This document shows positions 1-9,450 of a stretch of DNA of 29,292 bases, piece by piece. The notes under the pieces were generated by a model. That model ran no database searches. It was given only the letters and a program-made list of their open reading frames with translations, and was not told the DNA's origin. Source of the DNA: Chara braunii (lineage: Eukaryota; Streptophyta; Charophyceae; Charales; Characeae); assembly GCA_003427395.1 (NCBI GenBank), contig BFEA01001149.1, forward strand, positions 33,740 to 63,031. Reading direction: 5' to 3'. The position numbers were made by a program, and so were the translations under genes. Position 1 is the stretch's first letter. Every line of letters begins with the position of its first letter.

Positions 1-246
1 CAAATGAAGACCAGTCGTTGTAACCACACCCCGCCCTCTTCCGCACGCCTGACGTCCGTCGCCCGCCTCCACTCGCATGCGCACATTTCGAATTTTCAAA
101 TTTTGAAATTGTCCCTTGCGTGCCTTCCCGAAGGCCCTTTTTTCATTTCGAACGACGTCATTTCTTGGACGGCGGCCCGAAAAGCTGGACCACGGCAATC
201 CAGACGGACACAAATGAAGACCAGCCGTCGTAACCACACCCCGCGG
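1..246. repeat. 35-bp direct repeat, 211 bp apart
   Basis: The first 35 bases recur at 212-246 with two mismatches, both T/C. The arrangement suggests one unit of a tandem repeat of about 211 bp whose remainder lies left of the window, or the two ends of a small inserted unit. No coding signal is seen between the copies. Confidence 0.6.
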
Positions 247-279
247 CCGTAAATACGCATATTAATCTGGCCGCGGGAG

Positions 280-390
280 CCCCGAGGAATCGTCCTCGGG
301 GGACGACTCCGAGGATGAGTGGAATGAAGGCGTCAAAATCCCCGAACCACTCCGAGGAATCGTCCTTGGGGCCCGATGAAGCCCCGAGGA
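280..390. repeat. GC-rich hairpin repeat
   Basis: Positions 280-301 form a perfect 9-bp inverted repeat (CCCCGAGGA / TCCTCGGGG) around a 4-base loop ATCG. A decayed copy with the same loop lies at 352-371, and a further CCCCGAGGA half lies at 382-390. Function unknown. Confidence 0.5.
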
Positions 391-408
391 GTGTCGAACG
401 AGCCCCTT

Positions 409-785
409 AAGCCCAACCAATTCAATTACCTGTCCAATCTGACAGGTCAGCCTTTCAGGCCTGGTTTTAAGCCCGGCCAATTACATTACCTGTAGAATCT
501 GGACAGGACAGCCTTTCAGGCCTTTTTTTCTTGTCATATTGGAGGTGCAGAAAATTGAGATTGGTCTGCTTCTCTGTATCTCTGCATGAAACACATCCAG
601 ATTCAGGCTCTCTTTTTTTTTTTCTTTATAAAATTGAGGCTTATTAATGGGCACAACTTTAGGAAGTACTGGTGATTTCCTGCCAAATCTGGACAGTACA
701 GCCTTTCAGGCCTCAGGCTGGTTTATGCCCAACCAATTCAATTTAATTTACCTGTCCAATCTGGACAGGACAGCCTTTCAGGCCT
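409..785. repeat. Four copies of a ~54-bp repeat with a hairpin core
   Basis: Copies at 409-462, 469-522, 681-713 (partial) and 726-785 share the core CTGTCCAATCTGGACAG, an inverted repeat of 7 bp with loop ATC, followed by a CCTTTCAGGCCT box. Copies 2 and 4 also share a T-run and TTGTCAT beyond the box. The spacing is irregular, because about 150 bp of unrelated sequence separates copies 2 and 3. This is either a small satellite broken by insertions or a dispersed family. Its origin is not recognised. Confidence 0.6.
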
Positions 786-821
786 TTTTTCCTTGTCATT
801 AGGCCTCGTTCCACACCACTA

Positions 822-834
822 GAAATGTAAGGAT

Positions 835-838
<4 letters not shown>
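822..838. repeat. Left target-site duplication of nested LINE
   Basis: The 17-bp GAAATGTAAGGATTCTT is identical to 1565-1581 and directly abuts the T-run of the minus-strand LINE fragment. It lies just inside the left terminal repeat of the MITE. Confidence 0.85.
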
Positions 839-867
<29 letters not shown>

Positions 868-1564
868 CCCTTTTCCAAGCCCACTATCCCGGTGGCCGTA
901 AGAGAGCCACCAGGATTGGAGGCTTGGCCATTCGGGCTGCTCCATCTATTGGTGGGGAGCGGCACCTGCTGGAAACCGGGTCCAGCATCCCTTGGAAACA
1001 ACATTGCGACCTCTGGGGCCGTGGACATTTGAGATATCATCTCGGGGCTGTCTGATCCCTAAGGGCTGCACACTGATACCCTTCCCTTACTGCGACACCC
1101 CCGTATGAATGGCCTGGCCCTGTTCCCGGTCGGTCTGTCTCACTCTTAGTAAGCTAAAATCCCCTTTTCCTACATGTCGACCGTACCCTGGGAACTGCAG
1201 CCCTTCCCTCTATCGAACTTGCTCACAACATCATTGAGAAAGCCAAGCTGTTTTGCAGAATAAAAAAATCCACACAGGGGGGCTGCCTCTCTCGGCAGGG
1301 TAGGCCGCCTCTGAGATCTTGCTTGTACCAGCACCAGGATTTCCCCCTTTCCAAAGGATAGCGTACCCTTCCATTGTTCATCAGGACCTCCTTCTCAGCC
1401 GGTGTTGAGTGAGGCCTGCCTTCATAATTGATTGTTTGCTGTCTCCCGCTTCCAGCAGTCAGCTAAGATTCCGCTCCTCCTGTTCGGGCCTGGGAAGACA
1501 TGCTCCGTTGCTGCTGCCTTAGAGTCCCAGTTGCACATCCATATTGCCTGCAGGTCGGGGGAGG
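839..1564 (-). mobile_element. 5'-truncated LINE 3' fragment nested in the MITE
   Basis: Read on the minus strand this is a 3' untranslated fragment ending in a poly(A) tail, seen as T-run 837-862. The 17-bp sequence GAAATGTAAGGATTCTT flanks it at 822-838 and 1565-1581, which is the target-site duplication of target-primed reverse transcription. Two stem-loops shared with other LINE tails in the window lie at 939-960 (GCTCC/GGAGC) and 968-986 (GCTGGA/TCCAGC). No reverse transcriptase remains, so the copy is heavily 5'-truncated. Confidence 0.85.
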
Positions 1565-1581
1565 GAAATGTAAGGATTCTT
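1565..1581. repeat. Right target-site duplication of nested LINE
   Basis: Exact 17-bp partner of 822-838. It marks the 5'-truncation point of the minus-strand LINE and the place where MITE sequence resumes. Confidence 0.85.
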
Positions 1582-1925
1582 ACAAAATGGCCATTCCACC
1601 ACACCCTAATGACGGAAAAAACGAACTTTAAAACGTTTCCACATTAAGTTTTTTGGCTGTTAGGGTCCGGCCCTACACAATAAGGGCGGCCCAGGCAAAA
1701 GGACGAAAATCTCTAAGAAGCCCTCGGAGGTGACTTGAAATGTAAGGGTGGGACCCTACGGATTGCCCGACAGGTCAAGGTCCTGACAGCCGGCCCTCCT
1801 CACCTTAGATGTAATGGCGGGTAAGTGTAGGGTCTTCCTTACGGGCTGTGGAACGAAAAAAAAAGTTAGGGTAAATTATTCACACTGGCCCAGTTAGGGT
1901 GCGCTTACAATCATGTAAGAATTCG

Positions 1926-2661
1926 TAAGTGGTGTAGAACGAGGCCCATTATAGTTTCAGGCTCTTAATCCTAACCCCTTTGTCAGTGGCACCTGATCAT
2001 AATTTAGTCTCCTTGCAGTACTTTAAGGGCAACCACTGCTGTGACCAACCCCCCCCTCCCAATGATTAACAAGCGGGCCTTGCTCAGGTGGTACACACCC
2101 ACCAACTGTTGAAATACTGACCCAAGTTCAGATCCAGGTACAACCAGATAACCAGAATCAAATCATCCTGGATTACCTGGGGCAGGTCAGTTCAATGATG
2201 ATATCTCAAGGCCATCGCCCTTTCTTTTTTTTTTCTTTTTTTCTTTTTTTTTTTCTTTTTTTTTTCCTTGGTTTGTAAGCCTCACATTTAGGCCTAAGTG
2301 GTGTAGAACGAGGCCCATTATAGTTTCAGGCTCTTAATCCTAACCCCTTTGTCAGTGGCACCTGATCATAATTTAGTCTCCTTGCAGTACTTTAAGGGCA
2401 ACCACTGCTGTGACCAACCCCCCCCTCCCAATGATTAACAAGCGGGCCTTGCTCAGGTGGTACACACCCACCAACTGTTGAAATACTGACCCAAGTTCAG
2501 ATCCAGGTACAACCAGATAACCAGAATCAAATCATCCTGGATTACCTGGGGCAGGTCAGTCCAATGATGATATCTCAAGGCCATCGCCCTTTCTTTTTTT
2601 TTTCTTTTTTTCTTTTTTTTTTTCTTTTTTTTTTCCTTGGTTTGTAAGCCTCACATTTAGG
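1926..2661. repeat. 369-bp tandem duplication
   Basis: The copy starting at 1926 is repeated from 2295 to about 2661, with one mismatch noticed (T/C near 2187/2556). Each copy carries the right terminal repeat of the MITE and a long C-interrupted T-run (2221-2266 and 2590-2635). The duplication therefore came after MITE insertion and is recent, unless it is an assembly error at the homopolymer. Confidence 0.9.
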
Positions 2662-2755
2662 GTGGTGTATCTTTCCATGTCCTACCGAAAGGTTCATTCT
2701 TGAAATTTGCAAATTTGGTGAGAGAGGTGGGCGAGGCCCCCTCGGTCTCACTCTG

Positions 2756-2880
2756 TTTTTTTTTCTTTTTTTCTTTTTTTTTTTTAACATCAAAGCCGGG
2801 AAACAGACCCGGCGTCCCTTACAAAACGTCACCGCAGCCCTGAGCTGAGCGAGGCTCTCCGTCCAGGCAAAGCTCATGCC
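2756..2880 (-). mobile_element. LINE 3' tail fragment with covariant hairpin
   Basis: A T-run with C interruptions (about 2756-2785) is followed by a stem-loop at 2795-2813, GCCGGG-AAACAGA-CCCGGC, and then GTCCCTT. This is the same layout as the other minus-strand LINE tails, but the stem has changed on both sides and still pairs perfectly. The 5' limit of the fragment is unclear and no target duplication was found. Confidence 0.5.
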
Positions 2881-3091
2881 ACGACTGTGTCAAGGCAAAA
2901 ATCCTTCTTCTCCTAATCTCTTCCACCAATTGTACGAAGTATTCTAACATCGGCGGCACCATCCTACAGTATCAAAGTGCTTAAGGAATTATCGACAGTT
3001 CGCACTAGTCCGCAATGTACTGTATTCTAGCTTTGGTGCTAATATCCTATAATAGCCTGAACTATCCTACTATCAGAAATTATGAACACTC

Positions 3092-3230
3092 CTTTTTTTT
3101 TTTCTTTTTTTCTTTTCTTTTTTAAAACGGGCCCAGTGCCCAAGGCTGATATTACCGATAAGAAGATTGAGGTCGGGGTCGTCACAGTCTACCTGGAGTG
3201 ACAAAACAGAACATGCTGAGAACCAGGCTC
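3092..3230 (-). mobile_element. LINE 3' tail fragment, second tail type
   Basis: A T-run with C interruptions is followed by GGGCCCAGTGCCCAAGGC and, further in, by CACAGTCTACC. The same order appears at 16376-16460, where it leads into a recognisable LINE C-terminus on the minus strand, and partly at 13447-13500. This defines a second LINE 3' end type in the window. The fragment's 5' end is not resolved. Confidence 0.5.
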
Positions 3231-3242
3231 AGCTTTCCCTCA

Positions 3243-3325
3243 TATGATGATGATGATGATGATGATTTTCTGTGTAAACTGTGAGATAATCATACTAATG
3301 AGGATGATGTAAAGATGATGATGAT
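3243..3325. repeat. ATG/GAT trinucleotide microsatellite
   Basis: There are about eight uninterrupted ATG units at 3243-3267, followed by a looser GATGAT stretch to about 3325. It is simple sequence with no coding meaning. Confidence 0.75.
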
Positions 3326-3360
3326 TAGTACAGAAAAAATATAAAAGACTATGCTATATC

Positions 3361-3376
3361 AGCAATTCTGGTCTCC
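3361..3376. repeat. Left target-site duplication of LINE element 1
   Basis: AGCAATTCTGGTCTCC, identical to 6866-6881. The first A may belong to the poly(A) tail in the right copy. Confidence 0.92.
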
Positions 3377-6197
3377 ACAGGAGGCGTTGAAACAAATGGA
3401 AGAAGAAAAAACTCCAGGCCTGGACGGGCTACCAAAAGAATTATGGGAAGCCATGTGGACTAGTATTTCATAAGATCTCATGGACTATTATCACGCGGTC
3501 TGGAACACGGGACAGACAGGCGAAATAGTGGGGCAAGGTGTGCTGACGCTTCCTTACAAGAAAGGGGAAAGGACTAATATCAGGAACTACAGGCCTATTA
3601 CCCTCCTTACTGTGGTTTACAAACTACTAGCTAAGGCACTAGCCAATTGCATGACACCAGTGATGAGTGACATCATTCATCCAGATCAAAGTGGCTTCAT
3701 CAAAGGCAGAAATATCCAGGATAACATCCTCCTGGTCAACGAGATAATCAAACTATCACGGCAATCTAAAAACAACGCCGCAATCATCTTCATCGACTTT
3801 GAGAAAGCATACGATCACGTGGATTGGGTTTTTCTTGACAAATCCCTAGACAAACTAAATTTTGGCCATTACTTCAGACGTTGGATTGAGATTCTCCATG
3901 AAAATGCAACAACCAGGGTCATGGTAAATGGCAATCTGGCACCCCTTATCTGCCTCCAGAGGTCAGTCAGACAAGGCGACCCCATAGCGCCCTACCTGTT
4001 CGTTATTGTCATGGAGGCGCTGGCTGCCAACCTGAGGGTCCACAAAGAACTTAAAAGAATCCAAGTTACAGCAATACCTAAGGAGGCAATTCCGGTGTGC
4101 TCATTGTTTGTTGATAATCTGACACTGATGGTGGATGCCTCCAAAGAATCAATGGAGGAGGTGCAACACATGATAGATCGCTTCTGCACAATGTCAGACA
4201 TGAAAGTTAATTGGGGGAACAAAATCTTTGGATGGTGGATACACCACCAAGGAGTGAGACCCCCTGAACAACCTAGAACCAACTGGCTCCCTAAAGAGAG
4301 TCCCATCAGGGTGCTTGGCATCTCCATGACGGCGGAAGGAAGACCCCCAACAAACAACGAGTGAATCTCTACCCCCCCTGGCCAAAATGGCTCTTTGGAG
4401 GGACAAGCATACCTCGTTGTTCGGTCATGCCCTGATCATCAACAATGTCGTTCTAGCCTCAATGTGGTATAAATTTGTCATTTGGGCCTTGGATACGATG
4501 CCTTACGCCCTCTGCGACGCCAGATTGCCGCTTTCCTTTGGCGGGGTGACCACGAACGACGAAATGTATTAAGTCAGGTAGCCTAACACTCTATTATCCA
4601 GCCCAAAACTCGGGGAGGTTTGGGCATCATCGACCCTCTATTGCAAACTAAAGCACTAGCCCTGCAATGGCTCAAGCGCCTCCTTTTCAACCCTGAGATC
4701 CCCTGGAGAGGGCTAGCTCTAGAACAGATCTCACGGCTTGCACCACAAACACCAGAAGAGATCGACCTATTGATGTGGTTGGAAAACAGAGAATGGTCCA
4801 TCCCTCGAACAAGAGTGTCACAAAGGGACTCCCATTCTGAATGCCCCAAGCAAGCAACCAAAGTCGATATGCGGCACGACCCCTTCTAGACCACCCTTCT
4901 TAGGACATGGAGGAGTCTGGCCCCCCTAGACAAAACAGCGCCAGAAAGATGAGAGGAGGTGGCGCGCCAGCCCCTCTATGGAAACATATGGGTGGTAGAC
5001 TCGACGGGCCGCATGCTCCTTAGCACGGATACCCCCTAGCGGAGCTGGATCAAGAAAGGGGTAATAAGGATTAAGGATATATGGGATGGGGATAAGAAGG
5101 ACTGGATCGGACTTGACGAGCTCCGAGAGAGAATACGGTACTGCCACCGGCCGCACGAAGCCCAGGAGAGGCTAATAGAGATGATCCCACTAGCGTGGTG
5201 GAGAATATTCCACAAAGGCCCCTCCCTGCAGAAACTGGACTGGGTTGCAGTTAGAGACCAGCAAGGCAGTGTGGGTAGGGTGGTCCGCTTTCTCCAGGAC
5301 GAAACAGTAGTTGTGCGGCTCTCACCGCTGGGGCAGGGCAACGTCATCCAAATAGCATCCGCCGGCGCTAATCTAACATGCCAAATAGAGGAGGTCTATA
5401 GAATCCGAGTGCTACAAGAGAATGAGCAATGGATAACTTACTATCCCGACATTCCCCTGCAACACCTGACCCTGGACCCGATAGAGTGGTCATGGTCAAC
5501 CCAAGGTAGGCAAGGCAAGAAATTCACAAAATCCTTATATGCCTTGACTGTCAAGTCTGCCTACAGGCTTCTGAGACCGAAGGCTGCACTGCGTGACCAG
5601 GTGGGGGAACGTTGGAGAAACCACCTCAACGTTAGTAAACGGGAGTTGCAACCAATTCGATGGTTCAAAACAATCAAGGAAAAGCCAGCCAGATTGGCTT
5701 CGCTCCAATGGCAGATAAAGTCCCTGGAACAACAAGGGCGGACCCTTCCATGGTGCAAACTTTGCACGAATGCGTTCCCGTCCCGAAAAAGGCCCGAGAC
5801 AATCGAACATATATTTCTCTAATGTCCAGGGGGACTCTGGTTATGGAGATGGTGGGACCGAGTGTGGGATCAATTGGGGACAAAAGTCCAATGGCCTTGG
5901 GATTGGAAGGCCCTACTATGCGAAACTTGGCCCAAGGGCCTGACAGAGCAAATGGATGAGTTCACAGGGAACATGCTTAGGATGGGACGACGGGCAATTC
6001 TATGGGCACTCTTATCGCGACGCTGCACCTTCGAAATGGAGGGGGCGCGATTGGAAGACACTGAATTCACTGAGAGCGTCCAGCAACATATTCAAACAGA
6101 AATAATTGCAAAATGGAACGAAGTAAAGGCACGACTCCAACTCCTTCATAAGCAAAGTGACATCGGACAAAAAATCCGGGACTTCAACTCAAACTAG
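3377..6197 (+). pseudogene. LINE ORF2 remnant: reverse transcriptase to zf-RVT
   Basis: This is the C-terminal two-thirds of a LINE ORF2, the enzyme that copies element RNA into DNA at a nicked target. Within 3480-4364 the reverse transcriptase blocks are clear: NYRPITLL, GFIKGRNIQDNI, the motif A block IDFEKAYD and the motif B block RQGDP. Motif C reads FVDN where FADD is expected, so the second catalytic aspartate is lost. After a stretch in a shifted frame (about 4370-4530) the original frame resumes to 6197. It includes GGLGIIDP (from about 4611), the zinc-finger pattern WCKLC...EHIFL-stop-C (5750-5825), and the tail domain around RRAILWALL. In-frame stops at 3471, 4584, 4887, 4950, 5037 and 5820 each fit one C-to-T change from CAA, CAG or CGA. 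It is clearly non-functional. Confidence 0.9.
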
Positions 6198-6848
6198 CTT
6201 GGGGATGCAAATGGAGGGAGGATAGGCAAGGTGGAATGGAAGGGAGAACACACAGAGCACACAACTTCAGGGGAGGGTCAACTAGGGGTGGAGATCATCA
6301 GAGACTACCACCTGCAGTTTCATGAATGGACCCAAGTTGACACCTCGACCCCATTGAAACCTCCGGAACAATTCCCAAACTTCTTTACCCCCCCATCCAA
6401 TTGTCTAGTGGATATGACATGGTATGGAATGGACTCTGCAGGACACTAGGGGGGACTGTACACGGTTTAGCCCGAGAGATTCAATGATGGCATGTTGTCC
6501 CCAGGTCATCAGTCAAAAAGACAGGAAGGCCTTCTCGGGATGATTAGGAGCAAATAGAAGTAATGCTAAAAAGTTTCAGGCCTTGACTGGTTTATCTGGC
6601 GCCTTTTCGAGGGTGAAGAGGATACTATTTAGGACTGCTCAGTCAATCCCCTGGGTAGCAGGGCAATCAATGCTGGCAGACCTCACTGATACCGCTTTCA
6701 TTGTTCTTAGACATTCTCATTTTCTGTACAAGGGACACCGGACCCGTTTTCCAGCAGGTGATGTTCCCCACCAATAGATGGAGCCTCCCTCTTGGTGGTA
6801 GTGGTGTCTGCTCTTATCAGCAACACTAACACCGGTGGGGGCTGGTTT
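6198..6848 (+). other. 3' untranslated region of LINE element 1
   Basis: No reading frame of note. It contains a LINE-tail stem-loop in sense orientation (6737-6755) preceded by GGGAC, and then the block CCCCACCAATAGATGGAGC (6762-6782) found inverted in the minus-strand tails at 939-960 and 7734-7755. These shared blocks tie element 1 to the other tails. Confidence 0.7.
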
Positions 6849-6865
6849 AAAAAAAAAAAAAAAAA

Positions 6866-6881
6866 AGCAATTCTGGTCTCC
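6866..6881. repeat. Right target-site duplication of LINE element 1
   Basis: An exact 16-bp match to 3361-3376, directly following the poly(A) tail. It proves insertion by retrotransposition and fixes both borders of the element. Confidence 0.92.
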
Positions 6882-6977
6882 TAATCCGCGAACAACTCCT
6901 AACCCTCCCTGTACCAGGACATTACATCTCAGAGACAATGCCATCCTAACCAACGTCAACCATAGCTAACATGTTCT

Positions 6978-7690
6978 CGCCACCTAGACTATCCCTGGAC
7001 CCACAGGTTGTCAAGGCAGTGCCCCCCGGTTCGCCACTGGATTGCCTTCCTCACTCAGCAAATCCCCAAATCTCTCTACAAGGCCTCACACTCCTACCAT
7101 TTGCAGGTTACAGGGCAACACCCCAGCTCCAACCAGCATCGTTCTGGCATCGGCAAACCAGGGGCACCAAACAAAGCAACTCTGCAGATATCAGTCTAGA
7201 TTCGATCATCCCTGAAATCCTATATCCCGAATGAGGAAGAAGGTCAGATGCCCCCAAGAGTTACAGAACGCCAGAAAGCTTGATATAACATGATTGAAAA
7301 CTATGAAATTCTTTTTTTTTTTTTTCGAATAAAGAAGAAAATCGGAAGCCGCCAAAAATTATTAAAAATCAGCAAGCCCCCATTTTTGGATCCATTAGCT
7401 TCCCCCAGACCAGACTTAGCACTCCCAAGGGCCAAGACACCTCAACCTGCCCAATACCTGCCATCGCTGTCGTGTACTCACTACCAAAGCTATCCCCGAC
7501 TCAAGGGTTGCCTTGACAGTACCTCCTAATTCGCCACTGAATTGCCTTCCACCCTCGACCATCCCCAGATCTCTCTACCAGGCCTCATGTTCCTGCTACA
7601 AAACAGGTCACAGGGCAAACACCCCAGCACAGGCTAGCGTCGTTCTCGCATCGGCCAACCAAGAACTCAGAACACTACTTACTCTAGCAG
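6978..7690. repeat. Old direct duplication (6978-7185 and 7482-7690)
   Basis: Two ~205-bp segments about 505 bp apart align with many substitutions. Shared anchors are TTCGCCACTG-ATTGCCTTCC, CCCC-AATCTCTCTAC-AGGCCTCA, CAGGGC-AACACCCCAGC and GCATCGGC-AACCA. No protein family is recognised. It may be an internal part of an older transposon. A T15 run at 7311-7325 lies between the copies. Confidence 0.6.
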
Positions 7691-7703
7691 GCACCAAACT
7701 TAC

Positions 7704-8220
7704 TTTTTTTTTTTTTTTTTTTTTTTGGAACCAGCTCCATCTATTGGTGGGGAGCATCACCTGCTGGAAACAGGGTCCAGCGTCCCTTGAATACATCTTT
7801 ACAAATCTTTCCATTTTGAAAAGAACACCACTGTGCTGAAAAACGGGTCAAGCGTCCCATGTTGAAACTTGAACCCCCTTCCTAGCCTGTGGCCTGGTCA
7901 GGTAAAAGGTGGAAGGCCACTGGGGGGCACCAGTGGAGTTTCCCTCCTTCACCCTGCCTCGGCCTACCCCCTTCTTCCCCCGTGGCATTTGAATCATGTG
8001 CTGAGAGTTCAGCTCAATGTCATAAAATGAAATACCTCTCTTCTGCTGGAAACCGGGTCCAGCGTCCCATAAAAAGGCTTTCCAGAATCCAATTATTAAT
8101 GGAAATGATGCCAAAGTGCTGGAAACCGGGTCCAACGTCCTTGGCGCAATGAAGAATGGTAGGAAAAGCAGTCCCTGCTGGAGGCCGGGTCCGGCGTCCC
8201 ATACATCATCACAATTAAAC
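7704..8220 (-). mobile_element. LINE 3' tail with five hairpin motifs
   Basis: A 23-base T-run (7704-7726) is followed by the GCTCC/GGAGC hairpin (7734-7755) and the GCTGGA/TCCAGC stem-loop (7763-7781). Further copies of the second motif follow at 7835-7853, 8045-8063, 8118-8136 and 8177-8195, each followed by CGTCC. The repeated motif suggests stacked insertions of short 3' fragments or internal amplification of the tail. The 5' border and a target duplication were not found. Confidence 0.6.
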
Positions 8221-8445
8221 GAGGAAAAGGGAATAATCAAGACGGCCTCCAGTGCGCTGCTCAGGTTCTTAGGAACAGTACAACCAGAGACAAAGGGTGA
8301 GGGGGGAAAGGGTCTGCGAAGTCCTGAGCAGGCCGCAGAGGGATGGTGGAATCAATCTTTGTCCATTCGCGAAAGTGAAGCTGATAATCCCTTGTTACTC
8401 CTGCCTGTTGTCCCCTCTGCAGTCCATCCTCTGCCCAAGTTACTG

Positions 8446-8526
8446 AGACATGACATCTTCCTTCAGAAGAAGATGAGACATGACATGCTTTGTCCTTCCT
8501 TCAGAAGAAGATAAGCATGTCATGTC
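8446..8526. repeat. Tandem repeat and 14-bp inverted repeat
   Basis: GAGACATGACAT and CTTCAGAAGAAGAT occur twice in tandem. GACATGACATGCTT (8477-8490) is the exact reverse complement of 8513-8526, giving a 14-bp stem around a 22-base loop. A further copy of the AGAAGAAGATGA-ACATGACATGCTTTGTCC string lies at about 9108-9138, so the sequence is a dispersed repeat. Confidence 0.65.
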
Positions 8527-8539
8527 CTTCCTCTATCGT

Positions 8540-9147
8540 CTCAGAGCATTTTTTACTAGGGTAGCCTTGAAGAGACGGGATTCAGCTATCCTTGAAATCC
8601 TGTTGACATGTCCAGAATAGAAGAAACCAGCAGTCACCTATGGAAGTGTCACACCCAGGTAAGAATTTCCTCCCCCTCTCCTCCTTCCCACCCTGTCCCT
8701 TCGCTGCCTCCGCCGACAGAGAGTGTCGAAATTTGAAGATCTTCCCCGGCCCGTCAGCCCCGACTTGGAACAGTCCCATCTTACACCCTACAACCCAAAG
8801 AAATTCAATTCCCACCAAAAGTATTCCTCTGCTACCCTATTCCCTAATCTGCCTCCGCTGAGGTTTGGTGCTTGCTCACATCAGCCCCAGCCCAGAGTAG
8901 AGTATCCCCCACCATTTGCTCATACCCCCTTCCGAGCATCACTACCCTCCTAGTGCTGCTGGTGTAGAGCAGAGCTCACCCTTCCAAGAATCCCTCATAC
9001 AAAGAAATATTGATACACACAGGAGGAACAAAGAAAACACATGCAGAATTTAGAGTTCCATTTTTGTTGAAAAGCAATTGATACTGAGGAGAACTTATGG
9101 AAATACCAGAAGAAGATGAAACATGACATGCTTTGTCCCAAAGCCGC
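8540..9147. other. No recognisable gene
   Basis: Mixed sequence with short open frames on both strands that lack codon structure or known motifs. The only item seen is the repeat copy at about 9108-9138. Confidence 0.5.
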
Positions 9148-9450
9148 TAGAAAACAGGAAAGATTAATTAAACATCAATGAATTAATTCGATTTTTTTGT
9201 ATTGAAAAATACCAATCAGGATGATAAGGATAGTCAAGAATATCGAGATTTTAGTCAGGATGAGACCTGACCTTGTTTATAACTAAGTTGATAGAGGACG
9301 GAAGAGATTAATTAACAATAAATTAATTAATTAATTCAAATTTTTAGGTACTTTAAAAAGTACCATTCAGGCTATGTTATCGTGAATTTGAGTCTATGAT
9401 GATAAGAACTGTCAAGAATATTCTGAGATTTTAGTTAAGATAAAAGTCAA
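9148..9450. repeat. AT-rich tandem repeat, ~143-bp unit, two diverged copies
   Basis: A copy from about 9148 and one from about 9290 share GGA-AGATTAATTAA, a TTAATTAATT run, a TACC-ATCAGG block and GTCAAGAATAT...GAGATTTTAGT. They are diverged but co-linear. No coding potential. Confidence 0.55.

Larger units (their letters stand above)
802..1946. mobile_element. Non-autonomous inverted-repeat transposon (MITE), interrupted by a LINE
   Basis: The left end 802-820 and the right end 1928-1946 are inverted repeats of 19 bp with one mismatch (GGCCTCGTTCYACACCACT). The direct repeat CATTA abuts both ends exactly (797-801 and 1947-1951), as expected of a target-site duplication. Without the nested LINE (839-1564 plus one 17-bp duplication) the element is about 402 bp and has no coding capacity. 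TGTAAG-like motifs recur inside both ends. The GGCC-starting ends resemble PIF/Harbinger (Tourist) MITEs, but those duplicate 3 bp (TWA), so the superfamily is left open. Confidence 0.7.
3377..6865 (+). mobile_element. 5'-truncated plant-type LINE (element 1)
   Basis: The element begins inside the reverse transcriptase domain at 3377. It runs through the end of ORF2 (6197) and a ~650-bp 3' untranslated region to an A17 tail ending at 6865. An exact 16-bp direct repeat flanks it. The 3' region carries a decayed copy of the recurring stem-loop (6737-6755) about 95 bp before the tail, and the neighbouring GTTCC/GGAGC hairpin. About 3.5 kb remains. Endonuclease and ORF1 are missing through 5' truncation, which is normal for LINE insertions. 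Confidence 0.92.

Noticed and set aside
409-785. CRISPR array
   Set aside because: The repeats are irregularly spaced, the spacers are not uniform, and the context is eukaryotic transposon DNA.
1600-1920. Telomere-like TTAGGG words
   Set aside because: GTTAGGGT occurs a few times, but scattered and not in tandem. These words are internal to the MITE.
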